Of a DNA stretch of 64,000 bases, positions 10,559 through 19,981 are shown one piece after another (position 1 is the first letter of the stretch; every line of letters begins with the position of its first letter). Below the pieces are notes generated by a model. That model was not told the origin of the DNA and did not search any database. It saw nothing but the letters and a program-made list of their open reading frames with translations. This DNA comes from Lachnoclostridium sp. An169. Lineage in GTDB: Bacteria; Bacillota; Clostridia; Lachnospirales; Lachnospiraceae. A program made the translations under genes and the position numbers. Where the stretch lies: NCBI RefSeq assembly GCF_002160525.1, contig NZ_NFKT01000006.1:62001-126000 (forward strand), in the 5' to 3' direction.

Positions 10559-11623
10559 TTATTTCTTAACCTTTTTACGGAACTGTGCCGGAGTAATCCG
10601 GTGCCGTTCCGTAAATATTTTATAGAAATATCCCTTATTGTGATAACCGATCTCGCGGGCAATCTCATCAATGGAAAGATCCGTGGAAAGAAGAAGGAAT
10701 TCTGCCTTCTCCAGCCGCAGCGACTGGACGAACTCCGTGTAGGTGAGCCCGGTATGTGATTTCAGAAGCCGGTTGAAGTAGTCATCCTGAAAATGAAACT
10801 CATCGGAAAGCATGCGGATTGAGATGTTCCTCAGATGGTTCCTGATAAATCCTGAAATCTCCTCGTAGAGGATCCATGTCATCTCTTTTTTCAGTTTTTT
10901 TGACAGCGAAAATTCATACTGTGTGCTAAGAATTCTGAAAATACGCAGCAGAAGACCCTGACAGATCAGAGCGGAAGCCTCGTCGTGGCGGGAGAGCTCT
11001 TTTAAAAGAAAGGTCAGTGTCTGTTCCATCAGAGTGTCTGCGCCGCTTTCCTGGCGGGGGCGGAAATGGAGATACTGCTGAACGTTTTTCTGTGTCAGAA
11101 GGGCGGTATTAAAGAAAGAAGTGATGCCCTCTGTCCCGAGCCGGTTTTTCATCACATCATCGAAGATGTCAGGCGTAATCCCGAGAAATATAATCACGGC
11201 GGAAGAACCGTCAAGAATTTCCTGATGCAGACAGTTGCGGTCGATCAGACACAGTTCCCCCTGTGTAAATGTAAATTCATTTCCGAGTATCTTCTGACGG
11301 TATTCTCCCTCTGCGATATAGAAAAGCTCCAGGTATTCGTGGGAATGCATCTGAGTGCGTGTCACAGGAGAATACTCCGCGTAAAAAGTATAGGGGTATT
11401 CCCTGGGGACGATCGTGGCGGAGAGAGCGTGCGTTCCGTCGGTATCGTGGAGATCCCAGAGCAGTGCAAAGAGGTGTTCTCTTTCCGGCATGGGCCATGG
11501 TTTGCGTTCTTCATCCAGTGCGGAGTACTCCGGACAGAGGATGCGGAAACGGGATAATATTTCCGGCAGGTGGTCTGTATTGCCGGTATTGATAAGTTTA
11601 CGGCTTAAATTCAGCAGTTCCAT
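10559..11623 (-). CDS. AraC-family transcriptional regulator with N-terminal cupin sensor
   Basis: 354 residues. An N-terminal cupin-like effector domain is suggested around residues 75-170 (HSHEYLELFYIAEGEY pattern). The C-terminal 100 residues form the double helix-turn-helix of AraC proteins, ending with the signature segment IAREIGYHNKGYFYKIF. Such regulators usually respond to a sugar and control neighbouring catabolic genes; tail-to-tail placement with xfp makes control of pentose use plausible but not shown. The start at 11623 follows a GGAG-type site. Confidence 0.9.
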   Translation of the reverse strand: MELLNLSRKLINTGNTDHLPEILSRFRILCPEYSALDEERKPWPMPEREHLFALLWDLHDTDGTHALSATIVPREYPYTFYAEYSPVTRTQMHSHEYLELFYIAEGEYRQKILGNEFTFTQGELCLIDRNCLHQEILDGSSAVIIFLGITPDIFDDVMKNRLGTEGITSFFNTALLTQKNVQQYLHFRPRQESGADTLMEQTLTFLLKELSRHDEASALICQGLLLRIFRILSTQYEFSLSKKLKKEMTWILYEEISGFIRNHLRNISIRMLSDEFHFQDDYFNRLLKSHTGLTYTEFVQSLRLEKAEFLLLSTDLSIDEIAREIGYHNKGYFYKIFTERHRITPAQFRKKVKK

Positions 11624-11689
11624 AATTGAATCTCTCCTTAATTCCTTTCTGGCTGTTACGGGAAAGAGCAGCCGACTCTGTAAAAGTTC

Positions 11690-12937
11690 TTACAGAAGAG
11701 AAAACAGGTTTTCAAGGCTGAATTTCGTTTCATTTCCCAACAGTTTTTCCATTTTGTATTTGTTGAAGTCCGAGTGTTCTACCTCCCGGGCATAACGGCA
11801 TGCCGCATCCGTCAGAAGAACCGGACACTTTTCCGGGGACTCTGCCGGACACTCTCCCGGGATTTTCTGCACCGGTGTTCTGTTCGCACCGTCCGCAGCG
11901 CTTTTTTTCAGGCTGAGCAGAAAACGGGCGCGGGCAAGCTCGCGGATGAGCACGGTTCCGGCAAAGGAAAATTTCATCTTGCCATAAGCATTGCGGCTGT
12001 ATACTGCGCCGCAGAAATAGGTAAAGATGAAATAGATCATGAGCTGTTCTGCCGTAATATCGGTGAAAATTTCCCGGAATGAATCCTCCTGCACCTGCAG
12101 GTCCGGGTCTGCTTCCGGGGAAGCTGCTTCCGCTTCCCAGAGAGCGGCGCGGGATTCCCGGAGATAAGCCTTCCAGTCCGGCTGCAGGACTTCCATCTGA
12201 TTGAGGATCACGAACAGGCTGCCCAACGTTTCATCCCTCCGTGTATTCTGTCCGCTTTTTGCAGCTTTTTTTCCCAGCAACCGGAGACGGTCTGAGAACC
12301 AGGTCCAGAGCCTGGGGGAAGAATACCGCTCAAACAGGCTGTCTGCATCAAAAAGAGCGTTGCGGTCAATCCTCTCCTGCAGATCGTGGGCAAGAGAGAG
12401 TACTGCAGCCATACGGACTTTTATGGAATGCTCCCGGTTCTGCAGAATATCGATCATCAGGGAACGGGCGTCCGCCAGTTTGGTGAACAGAAGGAAGTCG
12501 AATTCCGGGTAAGTCTCATTTTTTCGCGGATTCTCCGCATGGAGAAAACGCACCGGCTCCCTGCATCCCAGGATCAACTCTGCTGCGGCAGGGCAGGAGA
12601 GCGAAAGAGAGATCTCCCGGAGCCCTTCAAACTCCTCAATATGCCGCGGGTAGGTTCGACATGTGCGGCAGAATGCCTTTTCTCCGCCGCCCTCCAGGTA
12701 GAGGTCGCAGAGGTTGTCCTCGTTTAAGAATGCACAGCGCCCGCCATACTGGCGGAATCGCTTTTCACTCCAGACGATCTCATTTTTCAGGCGGCTGCCA
12801 AGCGGACCTTTCGCAAGAGCGTAACGCCGCAACGAGGCGGGATCGATCTGGATCTGCCAGCCTGCACAGCAGGTTGCGGGACAGTCCTTGGCAAGACAGT
12901 GGAATTTTTTATAGTAATGCGGAACAGTATATTGCAT
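11690..12937 (-). CDS. FliB-family protein (flagellin lysine-N-methylase-like, Cys-rich)
   Basis: 415 residues from ATG 12937 (RBS AAGGGG); a 20-residue upstream extension has no ribosome-binding site. The N-terminal third is the Cys-rich FliB/YkgJ-type region: CPATCCAGW near residue 18, then CAFLNEDNLCDLY and CRTCRTYPR, which are likely Fe-S or zinc ligands. The middle is helical, and residues 325-350 are a low-complexity linker. In Salmonella FliB methylates flagellin lysines; no flagellar gene is in this window, so the target here is unknown and the FliB name is a family label only. Confidence 0.82.
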   Translation of the reverse strand: MQYTVPHYYKKFHCLAKDCPATCCAGWQIQIDPASLRRYALAKGPLGSRLKNEIVWSEKRFRQYGGRCAFLNEDNLCDLYLEGGGEKAFCRTCRTYPRHIEEFEGLREISLSLSCPAAAELILGCREPVRFLHAENPRKNETYPEFDFLLFTKLADARSLMIDILQNREHSIKVRMAAVLSLAHDLQERIDRNALFDADSLFERYSSPRLWTWFSDRLRLLGKKAAKSGQNTRRDETLGSLFVILNQMEVLQPDWKAYLRESRAALWEAEAASPEADPDLQVQEDSFREIFTDITAEQLMIYFIFTYFCGAVYSRNAYGKMKFSFAGTVLIRELARARFLLSLKKSAADGANRTPVQKIPGECPAESPEKCPVLLTDAACRYAREVEHSDFNKYKMEKLLGNETKFSLENLFSLL

Positions 12938-13117
12938 GGATAAACCCCTTCTTTGATTTGATATACCTATTATAGAGGGAAAACGAAAGAAATTCAATGT
13001 GCAGGGAAACGCTTGTAAAGAAATTGAAGCGTCATATTAAATAATTAACGTAAAACATTAAATATTTATTGCACTATTAGAATGACTGTGATATCTTAGA
13101 ATCAGGAGGTGAGCTGT

Positions 13118-13744
13118 ATGAGGAGAATACATAAACTTGTCAATGAGAGGTATGCGAAGGCGGCTGCCGGATTTATGCGGTACGTCTGTTATGTAGTGAT
13201 GGCGTTCTTTGTCGTGTGTCTTGTGCTGAGTATTATGGGGCGCCAGACCTTTCGGCTGCAGACCAGTACGGGATTTTATGAGCGGGCAATCTGTGCGGAG
13301 GAAGATCATGACTACAGCCTGCGGGGATTTACCGTGTCTTCTGATGATGAGATCTATGTCCGCGCCGATGCAGATGACCGGGTCGATCTGGCAACACGGA
13401 TTGGTATCTCTCTTATGTATGCGTTCAAACTGATTCCGCTGTTTCTGGGATACCTGTATCTGAGCCGGGTCTTCAGGAACATAAACCGGGGAGAGATCTT
13501 TACCGGAGAGAATTCTTCCTGTCTGCTCTACTACGGACTGGTTCAGATTTTTGTGGCACTCTTTGTCCCGTTCATCAGCATGCTGATCTGTTCTGTCTCT
13601 AATCTTTTCTCCGGAAGTCTGCTGTCGGTTTCAACAGGCTCCAATGTGCTGAACGGTCTGTTCCCGGGCATTGCCTTTGTTGTTGCGGCTTACATTATTC
13701 ACTATGGAATCTATTTGCAGGATGAGGTGGATCATACGTTATGA
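13118..13744 (+). CDS. DUF2975 family four-helix membrane protein
   Basis: 208 residues from ATG 13118, eight bases after AGGAGGT. Four hydrophobic segments (about residues 19-40, 95-117, 137-160 and 178-200) with a polar extracytoplasmic stretch after the first. DUF2975 proteins are nearly always followed by a small YozG-type regulator, as here, with the next gene overlapping by four bases (ATGA). The biochemical role is unknown; co-translation suggests the pair works together. Confidence 0.85.
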   Translation: MRRIHKLVNERYAKAAAGFMRYVCYVVMAFFVVCLVLSIMGRQTFRLQTSTGFYERAICAEEDHDYSLRGFTVSSDDEIYVRADADDRVDLATRIGISLMYAFKLIPLFLGYLYLSRVFRNINRGEIFTGENSSCLLYYGLVQIFVALFVPFISMLICSVSNLFSGSLLSVSTGSNVLNGLFPGIAFVVAAYIIHYGIYLQDEVDHTL

Positions 13745-13986
13745 TTATTATTCGATTGGACAGAGTTCTGGCGGACCGGAAAATGCGTCTCAATGAGCTT
13801 GCAGCGAAAGTGGGAATATCCAATGTGAATCTTTCCTATCTGAAAACAGGAAAGGTAAAGGCAATCCGCTTCAGCACCCTGGATGCAATCTGCAGGGTAC
13901 TCAGATGCCAGCCGGGCGATATCCTGGAATATGCGGACGATGAGACAGAAGACCAGAGGGAAGAAGAGACAGGAGCACCGCAGTAA
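13741..13986 (+). CDS. YozG-like XRE/Cro helix-turn-helix regulator
   Basis: An 81-residue single-domain DNA-binding protein. The HTH occupies residues 7-60 (LNELAAKVGISNVNLSYLK is the recognition part), with CQPGDILEY typical of the YozG/HTH_26 group and an acidic tail. It overlaps the DUF2975 gene by ATGA, so the two are translationally coupled. Likely autoregulatory. The inverted repeat over the promoter just downstream (14005-14053) is a possible target. Confidence 0.88.
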   Translation: MIIIRLDRVLADRKMRLNELAAKVGISNVNLSYLKTGKVKAIRFSTLDAICRVLRCQPGDILEYADDETEDQREEETGAPQ

Positions 13987-14004
13987 AGTATAAAACAGTA
14001 AATT

Positions 14005-14053
14005 TTGACATAAAATAAAGCACGTTGTATAATAGGCAGCGTGCTTTATTTTA
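14005..14053 (+). promoter_or_regulatory. Perfect consensus promoter embedded in a 14-bp inverted repeat
   Basis: TTGACA (14005-14010), a 17-base spacer and TATAAT (14028-14033) match the sigma-A consensus exactly. TAAAATAAAGCACG (14011-14024) in the spacer and its perfect complement CGTGCTTTATTTTA (14040-14053), beginning at the expected +1, form an inverted repeat centred on the -10 box. This suits a repressor operator for the MFS gene that follows; the same repeat could also end the DUF2975/HTH transcript. Confidence 0.75.
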
Positions 14054-14104
14054 TGGGGAAGCCGTGGCAGGATATACATACGGAACATATATATGTGAAA
14101 AGAG

Positions 14105-15367
14105 ATGGAAAACATGAAAAAATCTTCCTATTCAAAAGATATTATACTGGTCCTGACGGCCAGTTTTTTCTATATGGCAAGTCCGATGCTTGTCACGCCG
14201 CTGATTACCGGATTTACAGAAAGCATCGGAGGAAGCGCGGGGCTTATGGGAATTGTGGGAGGCATGATGAATCTGTGCTCCCTTGTGTGCCGCCCCCTGG
14301 CGGGCAATCTGGCAGACCGCATCAGCAAATACAGGCTGTCCCTGATCGGTGCTGTGCTGATGACTGCTGCCTGTGGAGGATATATAGCGGCTCCGAACGC
14401 TCTGATTGTAGTCGTTTCAAGGATTATAAACGGGGTGGGATTCGCCTGCTGTTCCGTGTGTATGGCTACCTGGGTATCCAATATGCTCCCAAGAAATAAG
14501 ATCGGCTCCGGAATGGGGTTCTACGGGATGATGAATGCCCTTGCCATGGCGGTGGCTCCGGCCATTGGAGTCAGCGCGTTCCAGAGATTCGGATACCGGA
14601 TTTCTTTCTGCATTGCCCTGGTATTTTCCATTGCGGTGATGATTGTGATCCAGTTCGTGGGAGATAAGGGGGAGCCGGAAAAGGCGGCAGATATGAAAGC
14701 GGGTCTGAAAGAGCAGGAGCAGGAAAGCGATGCGGGACTAATCATGGAAAACGCTGCAGGATTAATCAGGAAAAGCGGGAAACAGTTGCGGAAGGAAAAC
14801 GGAATTCAGTTAGTCGATGTCAGAGTTCTGCCCATTGCCCTGATCATTATGCTCTTTGCCATTCCCTACTGCGCAACCCAGTCGTTTCTGGTGACCTATG
14901 CGTCTGTCCGGGAGATCAACGTTACGGTAAGCTTTTTCTTTCCGTCTTATGCGGTTATACTTCTGCTTTTGCGCCTTGTGCTGAAAAATTATTTTGACAA
15001 GCTGCCTTTCAAAGTATTTCTGGCAGGAAGCTCGGCATGTATGCTTCTGGCGATTTTGTGCCTTACGGTGATGAACAGCAATATTGTCATGTTTACAGGG
15101 GCATTCTTCCTGGCGGGCGGCTACGGAATCATGAGTTCTGTGTGCCAGTCCACTGCAATGCTCCTTGCAGGAAAAGAGAATCGGGGACTGGCAAACAGCA
15201 CCTACTATATCGGCCTGGATCTGGGAATGGCCCTGGGACCGATGATCGGCGGCGCGCTTTACGGCGGTCTGGATATCCGGTGGTTCTACCCTGTTCTGAT
15301 GCTGACTGTTCCCCTGGCGGTGCTGGTCTATCTGGCAGCAGGGAAACAGCTGCGGCAGAAGCAGTAG
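14105..15367 (+). CDS. Major facilitator superfamily transporter (exporter type)
   Basis: 420 residues with twelve predicted membrane helices. It has the MFS loop 2-3 motif region RPLAGNLADRISK (about residues 64-76), a polar central loop at about residues 190-235, and PMIGGALYGG in helix 11. The layout resembles drug or metabolite efflux pumps of the DHA1/YwfA kind. It sits alone behind the palindromic promoter at 14005, so expression is probably repressed until a ligand appears. Substrate cannot be told. The start at 14105 is the first ATG; a second in-frame ATG lies at 14114. Confidence 0.88.
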   Translation: MENMKKSSYSKDIILVLTASFFYMASPMLVTPLITGFTESIGGSAGLMGIVGGMMNLCSLVCRPLAGNLADRISKYRLSLIGAVLMTAACGGYIAAPNALIVVVSRIINGVGFACCSVCMATWVSNMLPRNKIGSGMGFYGMMNALAMAVAPAIGVSAFQRFGYRISFCIALVFSIAVMIVIQFVGDKGEPEKAADMKAGLKEQEQESDAGLIMENAAGLIRKSGKQLRKENGIQLVDVRVLPIALIIMLFAIPYCATQSFLVTYASVREINVTVSFFFPSYAVILLLLRLVLKNYFDKLPFKVFLAGSSACMLLAILCLTVMNSNIVMFTGAFFLAGGYGIMSSVCQSTAMLLAGKENRGLANSTYYIGLDLGMALGPMIGGALYGGLDIRWFYPVLMLTVPLAVLVYLAAGKQLRQKQ

Positions 15368-15378
15368 ATATAGAGCTG

Positions 15379-16431
15379 TCAAAGATGTTTGAGCGTCTGT
15401 TCCAGTTCCGCGTATTCTTCTGAGCTGCGCAGGAAGGCGAAATCCCCATCTTCTGTTATCATCTCTTCTTTGAACAGGGCAAGAAGACGGTCTGACAAAA
15501 AGCCGGAATCCTCGCCGGAGAGATGACGGTAGAGCGGGGAATCCTGAGGCTTCCAGCGCCTGTTCATGAGAGGGAGCATTTCTTTTAATATTTTGATACA
15601 TTCCCGGGAATCCTTACGGATAACGGAAAGCTGAAGCCGGGCGTTTAAGGGAATCCACTCTGCAACATGAAACAGACGGGAAACCTGTTCGTAGACGTCT
15701 GCAAAATAGCCGGCGTCTTTTTCCTCTCCGTTTTCTTTGAGGGCAGTTTCCATCATATACATGAGGGCGGTCTGGATTTCCGTGACGCTGTTCAGAACCT
15801 GACGTTCCCATAGTTTCTGTGACTCTTCATATTTCTCCTGACGGAAACAGAGGATTGCGAGCTGTTCGTCCACATTGATGGAAGAGGTCGGGAGAGAGCG
15901 GATCAGTTCTTCCGCCCGGGCAAAATCACCCCGGTTCCTGCTGCGGGAGATCAGCATCTGCAGGGCAAAATCCCGAATCTGCGGCTCGTGGCTTTCGGCA
16001 AGCTGCCCGTAATATTTCTCAAATGTATTCCTGTATACTGCCTCGTCATCCTTAATACCGTAGAGATACATAGCCCCTTCCAGATAAGAAATGACAGAGT
16101 AGATCAGTTTTTCGCAGCGCGGATACTCCCGAATCTTATCAAGACCTGCCTGATAAGCGGCTTCATAACCCTCTGACTCTGTGAGGGCGCCGAGACTGTC
16201 GACAAAATTCCGGATCTCCATATCTGACAGGTCCTCATTGAATGACATCAGCGTATTCAGGTCTGTCTTCAGCAGACGTGCAAGAGCGGGAAGAAGTGTG
16301 ATGTCCGGATAGGCAGAGCCTTTCTCCCACTTGCTGACCGCGGGCGCGGATACGCCCAGATAATCTGCCACCTGTTCCTGTGTAAGTGATAATTCTTTCC
16401 GTTTTTCCCGGATAATCTGACCGATTTTCAT
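15379..16431 (-). CDS. XRE-family regulator with helical-repeat C-terminal domain
   Basis: 350 residues. The N-terminal HTH (residues 4-58) is a clear Cro/CI type with LTQEQVADYLGVSAPAVSKW. The remaining ~290 residues are all-helical and look TPR-like (repeated E-rich helices), the usual sensor of this Clostridial regulator family. It converges on the MFS gene with a gap of 11 bases. Upstream DNA to 16533 has no further gene. The effector is unknown. Confidence 0.88.
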   Translation of the reverse strand: MKIGQIIREKRKELSLTQEQVADYLGVSAPAVSKWEKGSAYPDITLLPALARLLKTDLNTLMSFNEDLSDMEIRNFVDSLGALTESEGYEAAYQAGLDKIREYPRCEKLIYSVISYLEGAMYLYGIKDDEAVYRNTFEKYYGQLAESHEPQIRDFALQMLISRSRNRGDFARAEELIRSLPTSSINVDEQLAILCFRQEKYEESQKLWERQVLNSVTEIQTALMYMMETALKENGEEKDAGYFADVYEQVSRLFHVAEWIPLNARLQLSVIRKDSRECIKILKEMLPLMNRRWKPQDSPLYRHLSGEDSGFLSDRLLALFKEEMITEDGDFAFLRSSEEYAELEQTLKHL

Positions 16432-16533
16432 TGTAAACCTCCTGTTAGAATATATGATGATATGTCGGCTTAAAAGGTGCCGTGTGGTATGGCTTTATGA
16501 TAGCAGAAAACGAGCGGATGGGGCAATAGAGGG

Positions 16534-16970
16534 ATGGTTAAGGATGGGGGAGAGAAAATTAACCGGGGGTTAACAGGTATTCTTCCAATTCAGAGGCAGG
16601 TGCAGTATAATAGTGCCAGTGACAAATCGGAACTGGTGGAGAAAAAGCGCAGCAGGCTTATTAGCGAGAAGTTCAAATATGAAAAAGATAAGAATAAAAA
16701 TACTCAGCCGAAAGAGATCCGGCTGCAAAAAGCAAGGCAGTGGTTACTGAACTATAATGGAACACGGAAATACATGGTCAGGCACTACCGCAAGCTTTCG
16801 ATGGTTTTTCGGATGAACGTTTTGCTTTTATAGCAGGGTATACGGAGGGCGGTGCTCCTTATGGAATCACATGGGAGGAACTTGGTCTGGAACCGTATGC
16901 CTCTGATGAGGAGCTGATGGAGGCTTATGAGCGTATGGATAGAAAGAGGGAGCAGAGGGTTGATACTTAA
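16534..16970 (+). pseudogene. Decayed small gene (two pieces in different frames)
   Basis: The first piece (to about 16790) carries KARQWLLNYNGTRKYMVRHY; the second, in another frame (16758-16970), reads ALPQAFDGFSDERF followed by IAGYTEGGAPYGITWEE and ends at TAA 16970. From memory these two motifs occur in order in one ~150-residue family of unknown function common in Clostridia, with a middle segment that is absent here. A deletion plus frameshift is therefore likely. The second piece has no start codon of its own. Confidence 0.55.
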
Positions 16971-16986
16971 GAGGGCGTGATAGAAC

Positions 16987-18195
16987 ATGAAATATAATTT
17001 TTCAGACGAATCTCTTCCGGAAATCTTTATCAGAAACGGACGGAAATGTTATCTCGATCCGGTAAGAAAGAGGCTGATTTTTGTTACTCCGGAGGAAACT
17101 GTGCGTCAACAGACGATACATTATCTTATAGATAAACTGCATGTGCCGGAAAACATGATCCGGGTGGAAGAGCATTTATCCCATTATGGGATCAGATCCA
17201 AAAAACGCGCGGATATTATCATAGAGAGATATGAAAAAGCAGATCATACAATCCGTCCGCTTACATTAATCGAATGCAAAGCACCGGGGGTACTGCTCGG
17301 AGAGAAGACGGCAGAGCAGATGTTTATCTATGCTGATCTGATTGGCTGCGATTATGCGGCGATGACAGACGGAAGAGAACTGTTCTGTTACTACTATGAT
17401 AAAGAAAGCGAAAGTTATAAAAGCCTGCGGGACATGCCGTCCTATCAGGAACAGCTTGGAGGCAGATATTCGGAAGAAACGGCAGCGACCATGCCTCCCA
17501 GACTGGAGTTAGCTGAAATTGACAGTAAAGATAAATGGAAAGAATATGGCGGGGCAGACATCGGGCTCAATACACCGAAAAGAATTGCAGTTCCCGCGGT
17601 GAACCTCTGGGAGGCGCTTCTGTATACGGAACATAAAATACGGACCGGTGAGTATGGGATCTTCCGGATGATCAGGGACTGCGGGATACGCCTGCTCTCT
17701 TATGGAAATGCATCCGGCGGGGGGTTCGCAGGACCGTACCGGTCGTTTTTGATCGAATACAAAAACAGTACGGAATTTGTTTCGCTGGGGATATCGCCTT
17801 ATTTTACATATGCGCATCCGGAGATAGAGAAAACAATGTTGTGCGTGGGAATAGACAATGAGAAGACGACACATCATGCCCTGCAGCTCGTGCTTGATGA
17901 TAATGTGGTCGTTGCAGGGACGAAGTGCATTTTCTATCACAGCGGAAAAATGGCAGTCGGTAAAATCGGCTCAGGGCGGCTGGATGAACTGAGGCTGTTT
18001 GTGGAAGAGCAGTACCCGGAAATCGCAGACGGAAGCCGTTATAATTTGGGGACACTGGTCAATGACCATCTGTGGAACCTGGATGAGGCGGACATGGAAA
18101 AATTCGTGGAAAATGTGATATCTTATGCACTGGTCCGGGATGAGTACAGAGAGTTTGTGAAGAACAAATATACGCGGGTTACATTGGATGAGTAG
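16987..18195 (+). CDS. Stand-alone type I restriction HsdR_N-like (PD-(D/E)XK fold) protein
   Basis: 402 residues. The N-terminal ~130 residues match the HsdR N-terminal nuclease fold: acidic D76 in RADIII, then E96-x-K98 in LIECKAPG, and a following EQMFIYADLIGCDYAAMTDG helix-strand pair. There is no helicase motor and no HsdM/HsdS nearby, so it is not a working type I restriction enzyme. The C-terminal 250 residues are unassigned. It lies among broken accessory genes and is the only intact one in the patch. It may be a nuclease of unknown target or a defence remnant. Confidence 0.75.
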   Translation: MKYNFSDESLPEIFIRNGRKCYLDPVRKRLIFVTPEETVRQQTIHYLIDKLHVPENMIRVEEHLSHYGIRSKKRADIIIERYEKADHTIRPLTLIECKAPGVLLGEKTAEQMFIYADLIGCDYAAMTDGRELFCYYYDKESESYKSLRDMPSYQEQLGGRYSEETAATMPPRLELAEIDSKDKWKEYGGADIGLNTPKRIAVPAVNLWEALLYTEHKIRTGEYGIFRMIRDCGIRLLSYGNASGGGFAGPYRSFLIEYKNSTEFVSLGISPYFTYAHPEIEKTMLCVGIDNEKTTHHALQLVLDDNVVVAGTKCIFYHSGKMAVGKIGSGRLDELRLFVEEQYPEIADGSRYNLGTLVNDHLWNLDEADMEKFVENVISYALVRDEYREFVKNKYTRVTLDE

Positions 18196-18259
18196 CAAAC
18201 AGGGAAAAGCTGTGGTATACTGGATGAAATGAAAGGACCATAAACGGAGGTGACTGACA

Positions 18260-18728
18260 TTGGCAATTAAATCGATAGAAATTTGTAATGGTATTTTACG
18301 AAAGTTTTAGGTTGGACTTCTGTGATGGGATTAATGTTCTGATTGGTGAAAATGGAGTTGGAAAGACAACAGTTTTAAAAATGCTTTATGCGGCATCTCA
18401 ATGGTCGAACGAAACAGTTGATCGGACCAGGAAAAAACGCCTGCTTCAATTATTATTGGCACTGCAGAAGAACGGCATGCAGATTTTTATTGCTACGCAC
18501 ATTTATAATTTTGCCAAATATCTTGAAATACGACGTACGGATAAAGAGCAGGTTATGTTTCATAATTTGTATAAAAAGTATGAAGATGAAAACATGAGTT
18601 CCTCTTTGGATTACAGCGGACAGGATGATGCGATATACAGTCAGTCAGCATACCGGATGGAGGAGATTGAGAAAAATCACATTATGATCGCAGATAACAG
18701 GCTGCTTGATGAAGTATACGATATGTGA
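18260..18728 (+). pseudogene. AAA/ABC-type ATPase, frameshifted and internally deleted
   Basis: A good ribosome-binding site (GGAGG) precedes TTG 18260, giving MAIKSIEI, but that frame stops at 18309. The following sequence resumes in another frame as FYESFRLDF and the Walker A motif GENGVGKTT. About 15 codons after Walker A the reading jumps to a segment with FIATHIYNFAKYLEI, the region that follows the D-loop/H-motif in such ATPases. The ABC signature and Walker B are missing, so ATP hydrolysis is lost. It is paired with the equally damaged gene at 18738. Confidence 0.75.
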
Positions 18729-18737
18729 GGATAAAGT

Positions 18738-19074
18738 ATGAGCGGTAGAAGAAAATGGGATCTACGGTATTGATTGTACAAAAGCTGTATGGGCGACGGA
18801 CAGGATACATGAAGATTATCACGAAGCAGGAGTTCATCTTAAAGATGTCGATTTTTTGATTGAATATCCAAACGGAGATGTTACAACGCGAAAAAGACTG
18901 CGCAACAAGATTAAGACAGAACTTCCGTTTGTCCTGCAGGAGAATATAGGAGATGGCAGGAAACTTATTGAAAAAATAGATGTTGTCTCAATTCAGGAAT
19001 GGAATGAGAACAAAGGCTATGGAGCATATCCGATAAGGAAACTGCCGGAAAACAGGAGTGATGTTACCGAATGA
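18738..19074 (+). pseudogene. Partner of the AAA ATPase (possible PD-(D/E)XK-type protein), frameshifted and deleted
   Basis: ATG 18738 opens MSGRRKWD, then the frame shifts; the continuation reads IYGIDCTKAVWATDR and GVHLKDVDF, then abruptly IEYPNGDVTTRKRLR to the stop at 19074. In intact relatives as I remember them, a nuclease-like core (VDF...EYKNA) and a linker lie between VDF and the EYPNGDV block, so that core is deleted. It ends with ATGA overlapping the MazG-like gene. Confidence 0.6.
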
Positions 19075-19421
19075 CACAGAAAACGATCAGACAGGTTTTA
19101 AAATTCCGGGACGACCGCAGCTGGAGTCAGTTCCACAATCCAAAAGACCTTGCGATCTCCATCAGTCTGGAGGCTGCGGAGCTTCTGGAAGTATTTCAGT
19201 GGAGCGCGGAGGATACCCGGTGCGAGGAAAAGATGGACAGGATCCGGGAAGAACTGGCGGATGTGGTGAATTACTGCATCCTGATGGCGGACGCCTGCGG
19301 CCTGGATCTGGACGAGATCGTCCGGGAAAAGTTAAAGAAGAACAATGAGAAATATCCGGTCGAGAAGGCATATGGGAGTAAGGAAAAATATACAGAGCTG
19401 AAGGAGAAAGGAAAAGCATGA
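19071..19421 (+). CDS. MazG-like nucleotide pyrophosphohydrolase (RS21-C6 type)
   Basis: A 116-residue all-alpha NTP pyrophosphatase expected to hydrolyse (d)NTPs to monophosphates as a pool-cleaning enzyme. The two metal-binding helices are visible: EAAELLEVFQW (about residues 34-44) and EELADVVNYC (about 61-70), giving the EExxE...ExxD pattern. The opening FRDDRSWSQFHNPKDLA is typical of the family. The start overlaps the broken upstream gene by four bases, and its own stop overlaps the next start (ATGA), so it heads a small operon with DUF6155, macro domain and mutM. Confidence 0.9.
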   Translation: MTQKTIRQVLKFRDDRSWSQFHNPKDLAISISLEAAELLEVFQWSAEDTRCEEKMDRIREELADVVNYCILMADACGLDLDEIVREKLKKNNEKYPVEKAYGSKEKYTELKEKGKA

Positions 19422-19981
19422 AACGGGAAATGACAATTCCGGCACTGAAAAAGAGACTGTCGGAAATGGAAAGGAAGGAACTGGAACAGCTGATCTGCAG
19501 TTTATATAAACATGTAGATCTGGCAGAGAAGAATATCAATTTGTACATACTGGGCAAAGATTATGGACGAAAACTGGTGGGACAGTATCAGGAAAAATTG
19601 GATGAAATTTTCTTTCCAAATAATATGATCCGTGCAGGATTTTCTGTCAGATGGGCAAAAAATGTGGTTTCAGAGTTTAAAAAGATATGCCAGGATCCGG
19701 AGCTGACAGCAGAATTAAAATTGTATTATGTCGAATGTTCTGTAGAATTCACCAATACATTTGGGGACATTAATGAATCTTTTTATGATACGGCATGCGA
19801 TATGTTCCATGATGTAATGGAGACTGTATCAGAAAACGAGGAGTTGTTTGAGCAATGGCGTGACAGAATCCGAAGAATTATAGATGAATCCGACGGCATC
19901 GGTTGGGGATTTCATGATTTTCTTGTAGATGAATATTACAGGATTCCATGGATAGAAGAAATGGAGGAAGAGGAACAGTGA
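19418..19981 (+). CDS. DUF6155 family protein
   Basis: A 187-residue, highly charged helical protein. The opening [18 protein letters not shown] and the later [15 protein letters not shown] are recognisable from DUF6155 proteins, which have no known function. It overlaps both neighbours by four bases (ATGA in, GTGA out), so it is co-translated with a MazG-like hydrolase and a macro-domain protein. Base composition here is more AT-rich than in the flanking genes. Confidence 0.7.
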   Translation: MKREMTIPALKKRLSEMERKELEQLICSLYKHVDLAEKNINLYILGKDYGRKLVGQYQEKLDEIFFPNNMIRAGFSVRWAKNVVSEFKKICQDPELTAELKLYYVECSVEFTNTFGDINESFYDTACDMFHDVMETVSENEELFEQWRDRIRRIIDESDGIGWGFHDFLVDEYYRIPWIEEMEEEEQ

